This document shows positions 25,764 to 33,867 of a DNA stretch of 48,847 nt, piece by piece (the first letter of the stretch is position 1; every line of letters starts with the position of its first letter). Source of the DNA: an uncultured Pelagibacteraceae bacterium (GTDB lineage: Bacteria > Pseudomonadota > Alphaproteobacteria > Pelagibacterales > Pelagibacteraceae); the NCBI GenBank assembly GCA_902571055.1, contig CACGAM010000005.1, positions 1 to 48,847 of the forward strand, read 5' to 3'. The notes below the pieces were generated by a model. That model did not search any database. It was not told where the DNA came from and worked only from the letters and a program-made list of their open reading frames with translations. The translations under genes and the position numbers were made by a program.

Positions 25764-26293
25764 ACTTAGAAAAATACAAATGGAAAAGTAGAATATTATT
25801 TGTTTCGACACCGAATTATAAGGAAAAAAAATATTTAAATTTAAAAAAAATCTATCAAGATAGGATTAAAGAATTTCACAAGAGACATATAAAATTAATT
25901 TGTAAAACAAATAAAAAAAGTAACTTTTCAATTAATCTGATAGGGTTTGATGGAAAATCAAAAAAAAAATTAGATAAACTAGATTATAAATTAGTCTTTA
26001 AGACTGTAGATAAAATGCCATTAAGTAGAAAAATTAAACCTTTAAATTTATCTTTATTTTCAGATTATAATCCCAAAACAACTACTCAAGGCCTAGGTTT
26101 TAAAAATAAAGAAAAAGCCTTATACACAATCGATACTATAAAAAATAGATCAATAAAATATCAAGTAAACGTTATTGCAACTATGCTTGGAAGGGCAAAA
26201 AATCACCCAAATAAAACTAGGGATATGAATGATGCTATAAAATTATTTAGTGAGTGGATGAAACAATATAAAAGAAAAAAAAATGCAATTTAA
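25760..26293 (+). CDS. Two-part protein: DUF4174-like N-terminus plus unknown C-terminal domain
   Basis: This is a soluble, basic 177-residue protein. Residues 1-~95 fit a DUF4174-type thioredoxin-like unit: LEKYKWKSRILFVSTPNY at the start, an EFHKRHIKLIC strand, and the closing INLIGFDGKSKKKLD...VDKMPLSRK. Residues ~100-177 form a separate helical part (SLFSDYNPKTTTQGLGFKN, YQVNVIATMLGRAKNHP, AIKLFSEWMKQY) that I do not recognise with confidence. DUF4174 proteins are usually single-domain and often exported, whereas this one has no signal peptide. ATGA overlap with DUF2256 and an 11-base overlap with the next gene place it firmly in the photolyase operon. Confidence 0.7.
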   Translation: MNLEKYKWKSRILFVSTPNYKEKKYLNLKKIYQDRIKEFHKRHIKLICKTNKKSNFSINLIGFDGKSKKKLDKLDYKLVFKTVDKMPLSRKIKPLNLSLFSDYNPKTTTQGLGFKNKEKALYTIDTIKNRSIKYQVNVIATMLGRAKNHPNKTRDMNDAIKLFSEWMKQYKRKKNAI

Positions 26294-27725
26294 GGTAATT
26301 AAAAATTTAAAAAAAATTATATTTTTATTCTTATTAATATTTCCAAATAAACTTAATGCTAGTTTTTTTGAAGATTTAACAAGTCAAATTGTCGAAAACC
26401 CAAAAAGACTTAGTTATGGAGTTTCTGTGACAGACGTAAATAAAGATGGAAAATTTGATTTTGTGGTCACTGGGTTTGGTTATCTTAACTTAGCATTATC
26501 TTATAAAGACGGAAAATTAATAAATATTGTTAATGAAAATATTTTTTCTGACGAATTTAGAAGAACTATTGGTGTTGCTGCATGCGATATTGATAAAGAT
26601 GGATACGAAGAAATCTATTTCCTTAACACAGACACCTACAGTGGTACGAAAAAATACTCAGATAGACTAATAGACTTTGATGGAAACAAATTTTTAGATT
26701 TATTTGAAGTTGAAAAAAATAAAAAGGATTTAAATTTGACAGCTGGAAGGTCAGTTGCTTGTGTAGATAGAAAAGGTGATGGAACATACGGCGTTTATGT
26801 TGCTAATTATGGGGGGCCAACTAGATTTTATGAATATAGTGATGACGTAATAGTTGATAAGTCAGTTCAATTAAATTTAGCAAAAGTAACAGGAGGTCGA
26901 GCAGTTGTAGCAGGTCATATTATTTCAAACAAAATGGATATTTTTGCTGCCAATGAGAGAGGTGCTAATTTTCTTTATAAAAATAATAATGGTAAATTTT
27001 TAGACGTTGCATACGAGTATAGAGTAGAGGACGTTCTTCAAAATGGTAGAGGTACAGCTTTATCAGACATATATTATAGAGGGAGATTAGATATTTTGAA
27101 CGGTAATTGGGGAGGATTTCATAGAGCTTATGTATTAAAAGATAAAATTTTTGAGGATATTGCAAAACCAACATTTGATGTGCCAACAAGAATTAGAACG
27201 ATTATTTCAGCTGATTTAGATAATGATGGATATGATGAAGTTTTTATGAACAACATAGGTGAACCAAATAAACTTTTCAAAATATTGGATAACGGAGTTT
27301 TAGAACAATTACCATTAGATATTGGTTTAGAACCAGATGGTTACGGAACTGGAGCCGCTGTAGCAGACATAGACAATGACGGTATATTGGAATTATTGGT
27401 TTCTCATGGTGAAAGCAGAGATCAACCATTATCCCTTTATAAAGCAAAAGTGGACCCTAACCATAAATATCTTAGAGTAAAACCTTTGAATAAATATGGA
27501 GCACCAGCAAGGGGCGCAACTGTAACTCTTATTTCGAATTTAAGAAAACATTCCAAAACGATTGATGCTGGATCTGGATATTTGTGTCAGATGGAACCAG
27601 TTGCTCATTATGGAATTAGAAAAAATGAAAAAAATATAAGAATTCAAATTAAATGGACAAACGGAAAAACTAAAACTATTTCAGTTAAAGATTTAAACCA
27701 AACAATTACTTTAAGACAAAAATAA
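26283..27725 (+). CDS. Secreted VCBS/FG-GAP repeat protein with ASPIC/UnbV domain (CRTAC1-like)
   Basis: This 480-residue exported protein begins with a hydrophobic signal peptide (IIFLFLLIFPNKLNA). It contains repeated calcium-loop motifs of the VCBS/FG-GAP beta-propeller: DVNKDGKFDFVV, DIDKDGYEEIYF, DLDNDGYDEVFM and DIDNDGILELLV. The C-terminus is an ASPIC/UnbV domain with NKYGAPARGATVTL, GSGYLCQMEPVAHYG and IKWTNGKTKTISV. CRTAC1-type proteins are extracellular or periplasmic and their bacterial function is unknown. Its presence at the end of a cytoplasmic photolyase operon, starting 11 bases before the preceding stop, is unexpected. It converges with the fasciclin gene, whose stop lies one base away. 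Confidence 0.9.
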   Translation: MQFKVIKNLKKIIFLFLLIFPNKLNASFFEDLTSQIVENPKRLSYGVSVTDVNKDGKFDFVVTGFGYLNLALSYKDGKLINIVNENIFSDEFRRTIGVAACDIDKDGYEEIYFLNTDTYSGTKKYSDRLIDFDGNKFLDLFEVEKNKKDLNLTAGRSVACVDRKGDGTYGVYVANYGGPTRFYEYSDDVIVDKSVQLNLAKVTGGRAVVAGHIISNKMDIFAANERGANFLYKNNNGKFLDVAYEYRVEDVLQNGRGTALSDIYYRGRLDILNGNWGGFHRAYVLKDKIFEDIAKPTFDVPTRIRTIISADLDNDGYDEVFMNNIGEPNKLFKILDNGVLEQLPLDIGLEPDGYGTGAAVADIDNDGILELLVSHGESRDQPLSLYKAKVDPNHKYLRVKPLNKYGAPARGATVTLISNLRKHSKTIDAGSGYLCQMEPVAHYGIRKNEKNIRIQIKWTNGKTKTISVKDLNQTITLRQK

Positions 27726-28199
27726 TTATTTTAAAGGTTGAAGAACTCTATTTATATAATGTATTACACCGTTTGAAACTTCGACATCAGCTGTTACAAC
27801 TTCTGCCTCATTAATATAAACTATACCATTTACTTTTTTAATCGTAATTTCTTCACCGTTAATAGCCTTAAGTTTAACTTCACCATCTATTTCGGAAGAA
27901 GAAATTTTTTTTGAAAAAACGTGTCGACCTAATATATTTACTAACTTATCTTTATTTTCTTCTCTTAAGAGACCGTAATATGTTTTCGCACTTATCGCAG
28001 CAAACGCATCATCTAATGGCGCAAACACAGTGAAAGGTCCAGCCCCTTTTAGATTTTCATTTAAACCAGATTTAGCAAGGGTTTCATTTAATTTATTAAA
28101 TTTACCTGCTTCATTAAGCTTTTCAATTACATTTCCAAATGTAATAGATGGGACAAACGACATAATTAGTACGCTTAAGATTAAATTGAATTTATTCAT
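27726..28199 (-). CDS. Fasciclin (FAS1) domain protein, exported
   Basis: The 157-residue product has a signal peptide (LILSVLIMSFVPSITFG) and a single FAS1 domain: KAGPFTVFAPLDDAFAAI-like block (here GAGPFTVFAPLDDAFAAI), LVNILGRHVFSKKI, and EVVTADVEVSNGVIHYINRVLQP. FAS1 domains mediate adhesion or binding at cell surfaces, and single-domain bacterial versions are periplasmic or secreted with mostly unknown ligands. It is convergent with the VCBS/ASPIC gene, also an exported adhesion-like protein. Start at ATG 28199; the ~100 bases upstream form a divergent region shared with the small membrane protein gene at 28304. Confidence 0.95.
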   Translation of the reverse strand: MNKFNLILSVLIMSFVPSITFGNVIEKLNEAGKFNKLNETLAKSGLNENLKGAGPFTVFAPLDDAFAAISAKTYYGLLREENKDKLVNILGRHVFSKKISSSEIDGEVKLKAINGEEITIKKVNGIVYINEAEVVTADVEVSNGVIHYINRVLQPLK

Positions 28200-28303
28200 G
28201 GACTTTAAATAACAATAAATTAATAATTTAAAAGCCTATTTAACTGCGACAAAAGTTAGAATAAAATTACTACAAAATATGAATATTTCATGTATTAAAC
28301 CTT

Positions 28304-28447
28304 ATGACTTTTTGTTCTGTATCACTAATTGCCTTATTTATTGCTGCACTAGGTATTTTTATTTTTAGAAAACCTTCAAAAGCAGAGTTAAATAAGTTCG
28401 AAAAAGAGGACCAAGAAAGATTTAATTGGTCAAAAATGGGTTTTTAA
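28304..28447 (+). CDS. Small single-pass membrane protein (47 aa)
   Basis: This short frame encodes 47 residues: an N-terminal hydrophobic helix (VSLIALFIAALGIFIF, about residues 6-21), then a basic stop-transfer RKPSKAEL and an acidic/aromatic tail FEKEDQERFNWSKMGF. The neat topology (N-out, C-in by the positive-inside rule) and the 19-bp gap to the following gene support real coding, but there is no recognised family. The overlapping frame from ATG 28279 breaks at a stop before completing a helix, so 28304 is preferred. It may be co-transcribed with the Cys-rich secreted protein downstream. Confidence 0.6.
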   Translation: MTFCSVSLIALFIAALGIFIFRKPSKAELNKFEKEDQERFNWSKMGF

Positions 28448-28465
28448 AAACCCAAATTAAATCAA

Positions 28466-29167
28466 ATGAAATTCCTGCAAAATTTTTTAAAATTAGCTGC
28501 AATTTTTTTATTAACTCTAAATTTTTCAAACATTTCTATTTCTGCTGAAAAAAATTATTATAAAGATTTAGTTACAGATTGGTCCAGGATCTTCCCAGAC
28601 AATAATAGAAACGCAGCAGGTCCAAAATTTTTTAAGTATATAATAGATAAAGATATTACTTATAATGATTTTGTTGAATACAACAAATTATACTGTGCAG
28701 TATCTGGATCACTAATTGATCCTAATAGTACTGCTGAGTTTGTGAATATAAGTGAGGAAAAAACTGGAAAACAAATGTGTGGAAATTATTATAGATGTTG
28801 TGTCCCCTGTTCATGTGATTTGATGAAATATACGACGGTTCAAAAAATGAATCATGAGTTTAAAGATGGATCAAAAGAATTTTATGTTCTTACAATTAAT
28901 AATCCTTGTACAAAAAAAGATTTTCCTGAAAGAGTAACAAAAAAATATTTCTGTGATGGAGGTAATATTTCAAAAGACCAAGTTTATAATCTAGATGGAC
29001 GAATGGTCATTGGTTTGTTTCATAATACTAAACCATGTAATGATAATGACATAAAAATTGTGAAAGCTCATCCTGTCACTGGAGAATACTGTGATATCAG
29101 AAACAACACTCCTTTAGAAAAATTACAAGCCGGAATGGGAGATATATTTATAAAACTTGCTAGGTAA
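28466..29167 (+). CDS. Cysteine-rich exported protein of unknown family
   Basis: I do not recognise this 233-residue protein. A signal peptide is clear (FLKLAAIFLLTLNFSNISISA, residues ~8-28 in pieces). The mature part has ten cysteines, five of them in a tight cluster MCGNYYRCCVPCSCD, with others in NPCTKK, YFCDGG, KPCNDN, EYCDI and LYCAV. The even number fits disulfides in the periplasm, though the cluster could bind a metal or haem-like group. A possible DNNRNAAGPKFF substrate loop and GRMVIGLFHNTKPC are other distinctive blocks. It follows the 47-residue membrane protein and converges with the second photolyase-like gene (8-base overlap). Confidence 0.8.
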   Translation: MKFLQNFLKLAAIFLLTLNFSNISISAEKNYYKDLVTDWSRIFPDNNRNAAGPKFFKYIIDKDITYNDFVEYNKLYCAVSGSLIDPNSTAEFVNISEEKTGKQMCGNYYRCCVPCSCDLMKYTTVQKMNHEFKDGSKEFYVLTINNPCTKKDFPERVTKKYFCDGGNISKDQVYNLDGRMVIGLFHNTKPCNDNDIKIVKAHPVTGEYCDIRNNTPLEKLQAGMGDIFIKLAR

Positions 29168-30302
29168 ACTTAGCAATTATCTTAGGTATATAAGTTTTAA
29201 AATTAAAAAAACCTTTGTTACAAAATTGCCAAGAAAATTGATCTAATTCCCTATAAATAAATTTATAATTACTTAAGTTAGACATAACAAAATCCAAATT
29301 TTCTCCAACAGATGGATAAAGAATATATAAGTCGCCCTTAATTTCTTTTAATTTATTAACTGAAACAATTTCGCAATTAATTGACAAACTCTCAATTCTT
29401 TCAAGTTGGTCATTAATTAATTCAGATTTAAATTTTATAACGTTATCACTTAGTTTGACTTGCCTAAATTCATTTGAGTTAACTGCTAAAATTATTTTAT
29501 TAAATTTAAATTCTTTTAAATTTGAAATTTCAAATGACAAACTATTTTCAAAAATAATAAGAGTTTTATCTTCATTTAATGTTGGATTAATAAAATCATT
29601 CTTAATAATTGAATAAGTTTTATCGGCCATTTTGGGAGGTGCATTTTCATTTAATTTTATATTTTGAAACCTATTATTAGTAAATTTTTTTATGTTCCAT
29701 TCTGATGCTAAGTAATGTTTACCTTGTGTTTGAATACCAGCAACCCATCTCCAACCCAATGTGTTTGAAGCTGCATCTCCATCGTAAAGATGCTTTAAAA
29801 AAAATTCTGCTCCTAATTGCCAAGGTAAATCAAGTGTGAAAATCCATATACTAGCAAACCACATTCTCGTATGATTGTGTAAGTAATTGTGTGTTTTTAA
29901 TTCTTTCACCCACTCATCAAAACATTCGATATTAGTTTTTCCTTCTATAGCTTTTAGGTAATTGACATCCTCTTTATATTTTTCTCTTATGCTGTTTAAG
30001 CTAATTATATAATCACTCCAAACGGAGGGTCTTAACTCTAACCATCCTTTCCAATAAGTTCTCCAAAGTACTTCCTGAATAAATTTTTCATTTTTATTAA
30101 AGGAATATTTTGCTAGTGATTTTTTAATAATTTCAACTTCGTTTAGAACCCCATGAGTTATATATGGGGACAGACAAGAAACATTACTACGTTTATCAGG
30201 TCCAAAATCAAAATTCCTCAATTTTGAATAGTCTGATAAGTTTCTTTCAACAAATCTATCTAACTTTTCAATGGCTTTCGCCCTAGTTGTCTCAAAATTC
30301 AT
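29160..30302 (-). CDS. Short photolyase-like flavoprotein with FAD domain at N-terminus
   Basis: This 380-residue protein lacks the N-terminal antenna domain of ordinary photolyases and starts almost directly in the FAD domain: LDRFVERNLSDYSKLRNFDF, SCLSPYITHGVL, FIQEVLWRTYWKGWLELRP, HNHTRMWFASIWIFTLDLPW and LYDGDAASNTLGWRWVAG (D174-x-D176). GIQTQGKHYLASEWNIKKFT closes it near residue 210. Residues ~235-380 look like an alpha/beta domain (KTLIIFENS, NKIILAVNS, INCEIVSVN, DLYILYPSVGENLDFV, GFFNFKTYIPKI), possibly a displaced, permuted antenna domain. Short photolyase-like proteins are known from marine bacteria as far as I recall; repair activity here is inference. It follows argG by 6 bases in the same direction. 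Confidence 0.88.
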   Translation of the reverse strand: MNFETTRAKAIEKLDRFVERNLSDYSKLRNFDFGPDKRSNVSCLSPYITHGVLNEVEIIKKSLAKYSFNKNEKFIQEVLWRTYWKGWLELRPSVWSDYIISLNSIREKYKEDVNYLKAIEGKTNIECFDEWVKELKTHNYLHNHTRMWFASIWIFTLDLPWQLGAEFFLKHLYDGDAASNTLGWRWVAGIQTQGKHYLASEWNIKKFTNNRFQNIKLNENAPPKMADKTYSIIKNDFINPTLNEDKTLIIFENSLSFEISNLKEFKFNKIILAVNSNEFRQVKLSDNVIKFKSELINDQLERIESLSINCEIVSVNKLKEIKGDLYILYPSVGENLDFVMSNLSNYKFIYRELDQFSWQFCNKGFFNFKTYIPKIIAKFT

Positions 30303-30308
30303 AATTAT

Positions 30309-31493
30309 TTATTTTAGCTTTTTTTTGTGAAAATTAATAAATCTCTCAACGTTTGATTTATTAAATGTTTTATTTTCCTCAAACGAAACTTTTTTCATTG
30401 AATAAGCTTTGCTTTTAGTTTGTCTTGAGTGAATTGTTATATTTCCTTTATAGAGTTTTAATTTTACTGAACCGTTCACTTTATTTCTTTTATCATCAAT
30501 AACTCTTTGTAACTTAAATCTCTCTTTTGAAAACCAATATCCATTATAAATTAATTCTGCATATCTTGGCATAACCTCATCTTTTTTATGCATAGTCTTT
30601 TTATCAAGAGTGACGGACTCTATTGCTCTATGAGCATGAAGTAATAATGTTCCACCAGGAGTTTCATAAACGCCTCTAGACTTTATTCCTATAAATCTAT
30701 TTTCAACTAGATCAACTCTTCCAATTCCATTTTTACCAGCTAACTGATTAAGTTTTTCTAAAAGTTTAGCAGGAGAAGTTTTTTTTCCATTAATTCCACA
30801 AGGATCTCCATTTTTAAAATTGATGGTCACAAAACTTGACTTATTTGGAGCTTTCTCTGGAGATATTGTTCTTTGATATATAAACTCTGGGGCAAAGTTT
30901 TTTGGATTTTCTAATGCCTTTCCTTCTGTAGAGGTATGAAATAAATTATCGTCAACAGAAAAGGGTGGTGCACCTTTCTTATCTTTAGGTATAGGTATTT
31001 TGTTTTTTTCTGCGTACTTAATCAAATCAGATCTTGAATTCATTGTCCAAATACGCCAAGGTGCAATCACCTTTATTTTTGGCGCAAAATAATAATAACC
31101 TAGCTCAAATCTTACCTGATCATTTCCTTTTCCCGTTGAGCCATGTGATACGGCAAATGCTTTAAATTTCTTTGCAATTCTGACTTGATCTTTAGCAATT
31201 AAAGGTCTTGCAATAGATGTGCCAAGTAAATATGTACCTTCATACAAAGCATGACCTCTGATCATTGGATAAACGTAGTCCTTTACAAAAACATCCTTTA
31301 AATCATTGATTATAATATTTTTTACACCAAGTTTTTTTGCATTATTGATAATTTTTTTTTTATCCATTTCCTGACCCACATCAGCTGTGTATGCAATGAC
31401 TTCTGCATCATAATTTTCCTGAAGCCATTTAAGTATAATGGAGGTATCTAGTCCACCGGAGTAGGCTAAAACAATTTTTTTTTTTGATTTCAT
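30309..31493 (-). CDS. argG: Argininosuccinate synthase
   Basis: ArgG condenses citrulline and aspartate with ATP in arginine synthesis. The 394-residue protein has the PP-loop AYSGGLDTSIILKWL at the N-terminus, EVIAYTADVGQE, YPMIRGHALYEGTYLLGTSIARPLIA (read in pieces), AVSHGSTGKGNDQVRFEL, APWR, SVDDNLFHTSTEG, GRVDLVENRFIGIKSRGVYETPGG and YNGYWFS. The length is normal for the family. It lies within a minus-strand run (aldo/keto reductase, IalB-like, argG, short photolyase) with gaps below 10 bases, so co-transcription is likely. argH is not in the window. Confidence 0.98.
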   Translation of the reverse strand: MKSKKKIVLAYSGGLDTSIILKWLQENYDAEVIAYTADVGQEMDKKKIINNAKKLGVKNIIINDLKDVFVKDYVYPMIRGHALYEGTYLLGTSIARPLIAKDQVRIAKKFKAFAVSHGSTGKGNDQVRFELGYYYFAPKIKVIAPWRIWTMNSRSDLIKYAEKNKIPIPKDKKGAPPFSVDDNLFHTSTEGKALENPKNFAPEFIYQRTISPEKAPNKSSFVTINFKNGDPCGINGKKTSPAKLLEKLNQLAGKNGIGRVDLVENRFIGIKSRGVYETPGGTLLLHAHRAIESVTLDKKTMHKKDEVMPRYAELIYNGYWFSKERFKLQRVIDDKRNKVNGSVKLKLYKGNITIHSRQTKSKAYSMKKVSFEENKTFNKSNVERFINFHKKKLK

Positions 31494-31500
31494 TCAAAAA

Positions 31501-32013
31501 TTATGTGCAACTTTTTTTTGCAGCACCATAAGCTTTTGTAAAACCCATTAAAGAATAATGGTCAATAGTTTGCGATCCTTCTTTATTATAACCCGTAACC
31601 ATAATTCTTGATGCCTTTTTCATAGTTTTAATAATTTTTCTCTCAATTTTATTATCAGCAATCCAAGCAAAACCTTCCTGTTTGATATCAAATTTATAGT
31701 TTGTCTTTCCTGATTTTGCAGAAACTGTATTTTGATTGTTATAATTGTAGCCGGATGTTGTGCTCACTTCGTCGACTATTTTTTCATTAGGTCTAAAACT
31801 TACAAAAAGTCTTGCTTCTCTCTCAACTTTTTTTGGAGATTGCAAGACAGGCTTAGATTGTGCAAAACAAACTTTTTCAACCCCATTCAGGTATACAACT
31901 GCCTCCCAATCTTTATATTTACCGACCTTCTTAATTTCTTCGGCATTAACTAAACTAGAGCATATAAAGAAAGATAAAAATAATTTTATTATAAGTTTTT
32001 TAATTAAGGACAT
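31501..32013 (-). CDS. Invasion-associated locus B (IalB)-like periplasmic protein
   Basis: This 170-residue exported protein has a signal peptide (LIIKLFLSFFICSSLVNA). The IalB-family layout is visible: KYKDWEAVVY near the start of the mature protein, VCFAQSKPV, EARLFVSFRPNEKIVDEVSTTSGY, FAWIADNKIERKIIKTMKKAS, VTGYNKEGSQTIDHYSLMGFTKAY and a C-terminal Cys. The family is broad in alphaproteobacteria, including free-living ones; despite the name (from Bartonella) it need not be linked to invasion, and its molecular function is unknown. The two conserved cysteines probably form a disulfide. It overlaps the aldo/keto reductase gene by 10 bases. Confidence 0.85.
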   Translation of the reverse strand: MSLIKKLIIKLFLSFFICSSLVNAEEIKKVGKYKDWEAVVYLNGVEKVCFAQSKPVLQSPKKVEREARLFVSFRPNEKIVDEVSTTSGYNYNNQNTVSAKSGKTNYKFDIKQEGFAWIADNKIERKIIKTMKKASRIMVTGYNKEGSQTIDHYSLMGFTKAYGAAKKSCT

Positions 32014-33038
32014 GGATTGGGATATTTTCTTTGAATTGAGTTAATTTCATTTATTACATCTTTATGTAAATTTACTTTTACACTTTCTATATTTGTTTTC
32101 AACTGATCCATAGTAGTGGCACCAATTATTACACTTGTCATAAAGTCTTGAATCTCGCAAAATTTAATAGACATTTGACTCATATCTAAATTATATTTTT
32201 TACTAATTTGATAATATTCCTCTACTGCGTTCTCAGATTGTGGTTTTCTATATCTTCCCCAAAATTCATAGTCCCTCTCAATTCTTGAACCTTTAGGCAT
32301 CGCACCATTTCTATACTTACCACTTAAATAACCACTTGCTAACGGAGAATAAGATAAACAACCAATTTGTTCTCTAATCGATACCTCAGCAAGCCCGACC
32401 TCATAGGATCTATTAAGTAAACTATAAGGATTTTGAATAGACATCATTCGTGGTAAATTTTTATCCTTTGATAAGTGAATATAATTCATCACTCCCCAAG
32501 GTGTCTCATTAGATAAGCCGACATATCTAATTTTTCCCTCATCAATATATTTTTGCAAATGATTAAGCACATCTTCAAATTGACTCCATTCACTTTCTTT
32601 ATGTATGTACCCAAGTTTTCCAAAATTATTTACGTTCCTCTCAGGCCAATGTAATTGATATAAATCTATATATTCTGTTTTTAATCTTTTAAGACTATTA
32701 TTAAGAGCACTATCAAGATTTTTCCCAACAAAACTATTTTCGCCATTTCTAAGATAATCTCTCGAAGGTCCTGCAACTTTTGTTGCAAGCACAACCTCAT
32801 CTCTTTTTTTTGTTTTAGAAAACCAATTACCGATAATTTCCTCTGTTAATCCATAAGTATTTTTTTTTGGTGGTACAGAATAAAGCTCTGCAGTATCCCA
32901 AAAATTTACACCGTTTTCTAAGGCATAATTCATTTGTTCAAAAGCATCTTCTTGGCTATTTTGCTCTCCCCAGGTCATTGTACCGAGACAAATTGTGCTT
33001 ACATTTAGGTCAGTATTTCCTAATTTTTTATAATTCAT
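32004..33038 (-). CDS. Aldo/keto reductase, Tas-like
   Basis: This 344-residue NADP(H)-dependent aldo/keto reductase is related to E. coli Tas. The N-terminus YKKLGNTDLNVSTICLGTMTWG, FWDTAELYSVPPKKNTYGLTEE (Asp and catalytic Tyr), VVLATKVAGPS (Lys) and DLYQLHWPERNVNNFGKLGY (His) supply the full catalytic tetrad. The WPERN motif and long insertion after it are Tas features. SVIIGATTMDQLKTNIESV ends the cofactor site. The physiological carbonyl substrate is unknown. It is probably the first gene of the minus-strand run leading through IalB-like, argG and the short photolyase. It is divergent from the Bax-inhibitor-type gene with a 70-bp spacer. Confidence 0.94.
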   Translation of the reverse strand: MNYKKLGNTDLNVSTICLGTMTWGEQNSQEDAFEQMNYALENGVNFWDTAELYSVPPKKNTYGLTEEIIGNWFSKTKKRDEVVLATKVAGPSRDYLRNGENSFVGKNLDSALNNSLKRLKTEYIDLYQLHWPERNVNNFGKLGYIHKESEWSQFEDVLNHLQKYIDEGKIRYVGLSNETPWGVMNYIHLSKDKNLPRMMSIQNPYSLLNRSYEVGLAEVSIREQIGCLSYSPLASGYLSGKYRNGAMPKGSRIERDYEFWGRYRKPQSENAVEEYYQISKKYNLDMSQMSIKFCEIQDFMTSVIIGATTMDQLKTNIESVKVNLHKDVINEINSIQRKYPNPCP

Positions 33039-33108
33039 AATTTTTTAATTAGCATTTGTTTGTGTTTGACTGCTTGAAAATATACTAAAATATTACTATA
33101 TATATTTT

Positions 33109-33867
33109 ATGGAATTTAACAGAAATAATATTTTAAATAAAACAACAACTGCAAAAAAAGCTGTTGTTATGGATGAAGGTTTAAGAGCCTACATGCTTAA
33201 GGTCTACAATTATATGTCGACAGGAGTTTTGTTAACAGGAATAGTTGCGCTATTAACATTTAAAATGTCAGTAGTGACTAGCACTGATGGTTCAATAGTT
33301 GGTCTTACAGAAATAGGAAACGCTATATACCTATCGGGTCTCAAATGGATTATAATGTTGGCGCCATTAGGTATTGTACTTTATATGAGCTTTGGGATGA
33401 ATAAAATGAGTGCATCAAAAGCTCAAACAACTTTCTGGGTGTTTGCCGGCTTGATGGGTTTATCTCTTTCCTCGATATTACTTGTTTACACGGGATTAAG
33501 TGTTACTAGAGTATTCTTTATCACTTCCGCAACTTTTGGAGCAATGAGTATTTATGGTTATACAACTAAAAGAGATTTAACAAAATTTGGATCTTTCTTA
33601 ATGATGGGTTTAATAGGAATTATAATTGCATCATTAGTGAATATTTTTCTAAAATCCTCAATGATGTATTTTATTATTTCAATTTTAGGAGTTTTGATTT
33701 TTGTCGGATTAACTGCTTACGATACACAAAAGATTAAAAACATGTACACAGCATCAGATAGCGGTGAGTTGATGGGTAAGAAAGCAATAATGGGTGCTTT
33801 GACATTGTACCTGGATTTTATAAACCTTTTTATAATGTTATTAAGATTGTTCGGCCAAAGAAGATAA
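33109..33867 (+). CDS. Bax inhibitor-1/YccA family membrane protein
   Basis: This 252-residue protein has seven hydrophobic segments and the family start FLNKTTTAKKAVVMDEGLRAYMLKVYNYMSTGVLLTGIVALL (in pieces), PLGIVLYMSFGMNKMSASKAQTTFWVFAGLMGLSLS, SATFGAMSIYGYTTKRDLTKFGSFLMMGL and the closing GLTAYDTQKIKNMY...LYLDFINLFIMLLRLFG. The Asp in TAYDTQ and the C-terminal Asp are those implicated in pH-gated calcium leak in the bacterial BsYetJ homologue. The function here is not known, but the family is tied to stress tolerance and FtsH regulation (YccA). It stands alone on the plus strand between minus-strand genes. Confidence 0.95.
   Translation: MEFNRNNILNKTTTAKKAVVMDEGLRAYMLKVYNYMSTGVLLTGIVALLTFKMSVVTSTDGSIVGLTEIGNAIYLSGLKWIIMLAPLGIVLYMSFGMNKMSASKAQTTFWVFAGLMGLSLSSILLVYTGLSVTRVFFITSATFGAMSIYGYTTKRDLTKFGSFLMMGLIGIIIASLVNIFLKSSMMYFIISILGVLIFVGLTAYDTQKIKNMYTASDSGELMGKKAIMGALTLYLDFINLFIMLLRLFGQRR

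Noticed and set aside
33061..33108. Promoter with TTGACT at 33066 before the Bax-inhibitor-type gene
   Set aside because: No well-matched -10 box lies 16-18 bases downstream; candidate boxes need spacings of 9, 19 or 22 bases.
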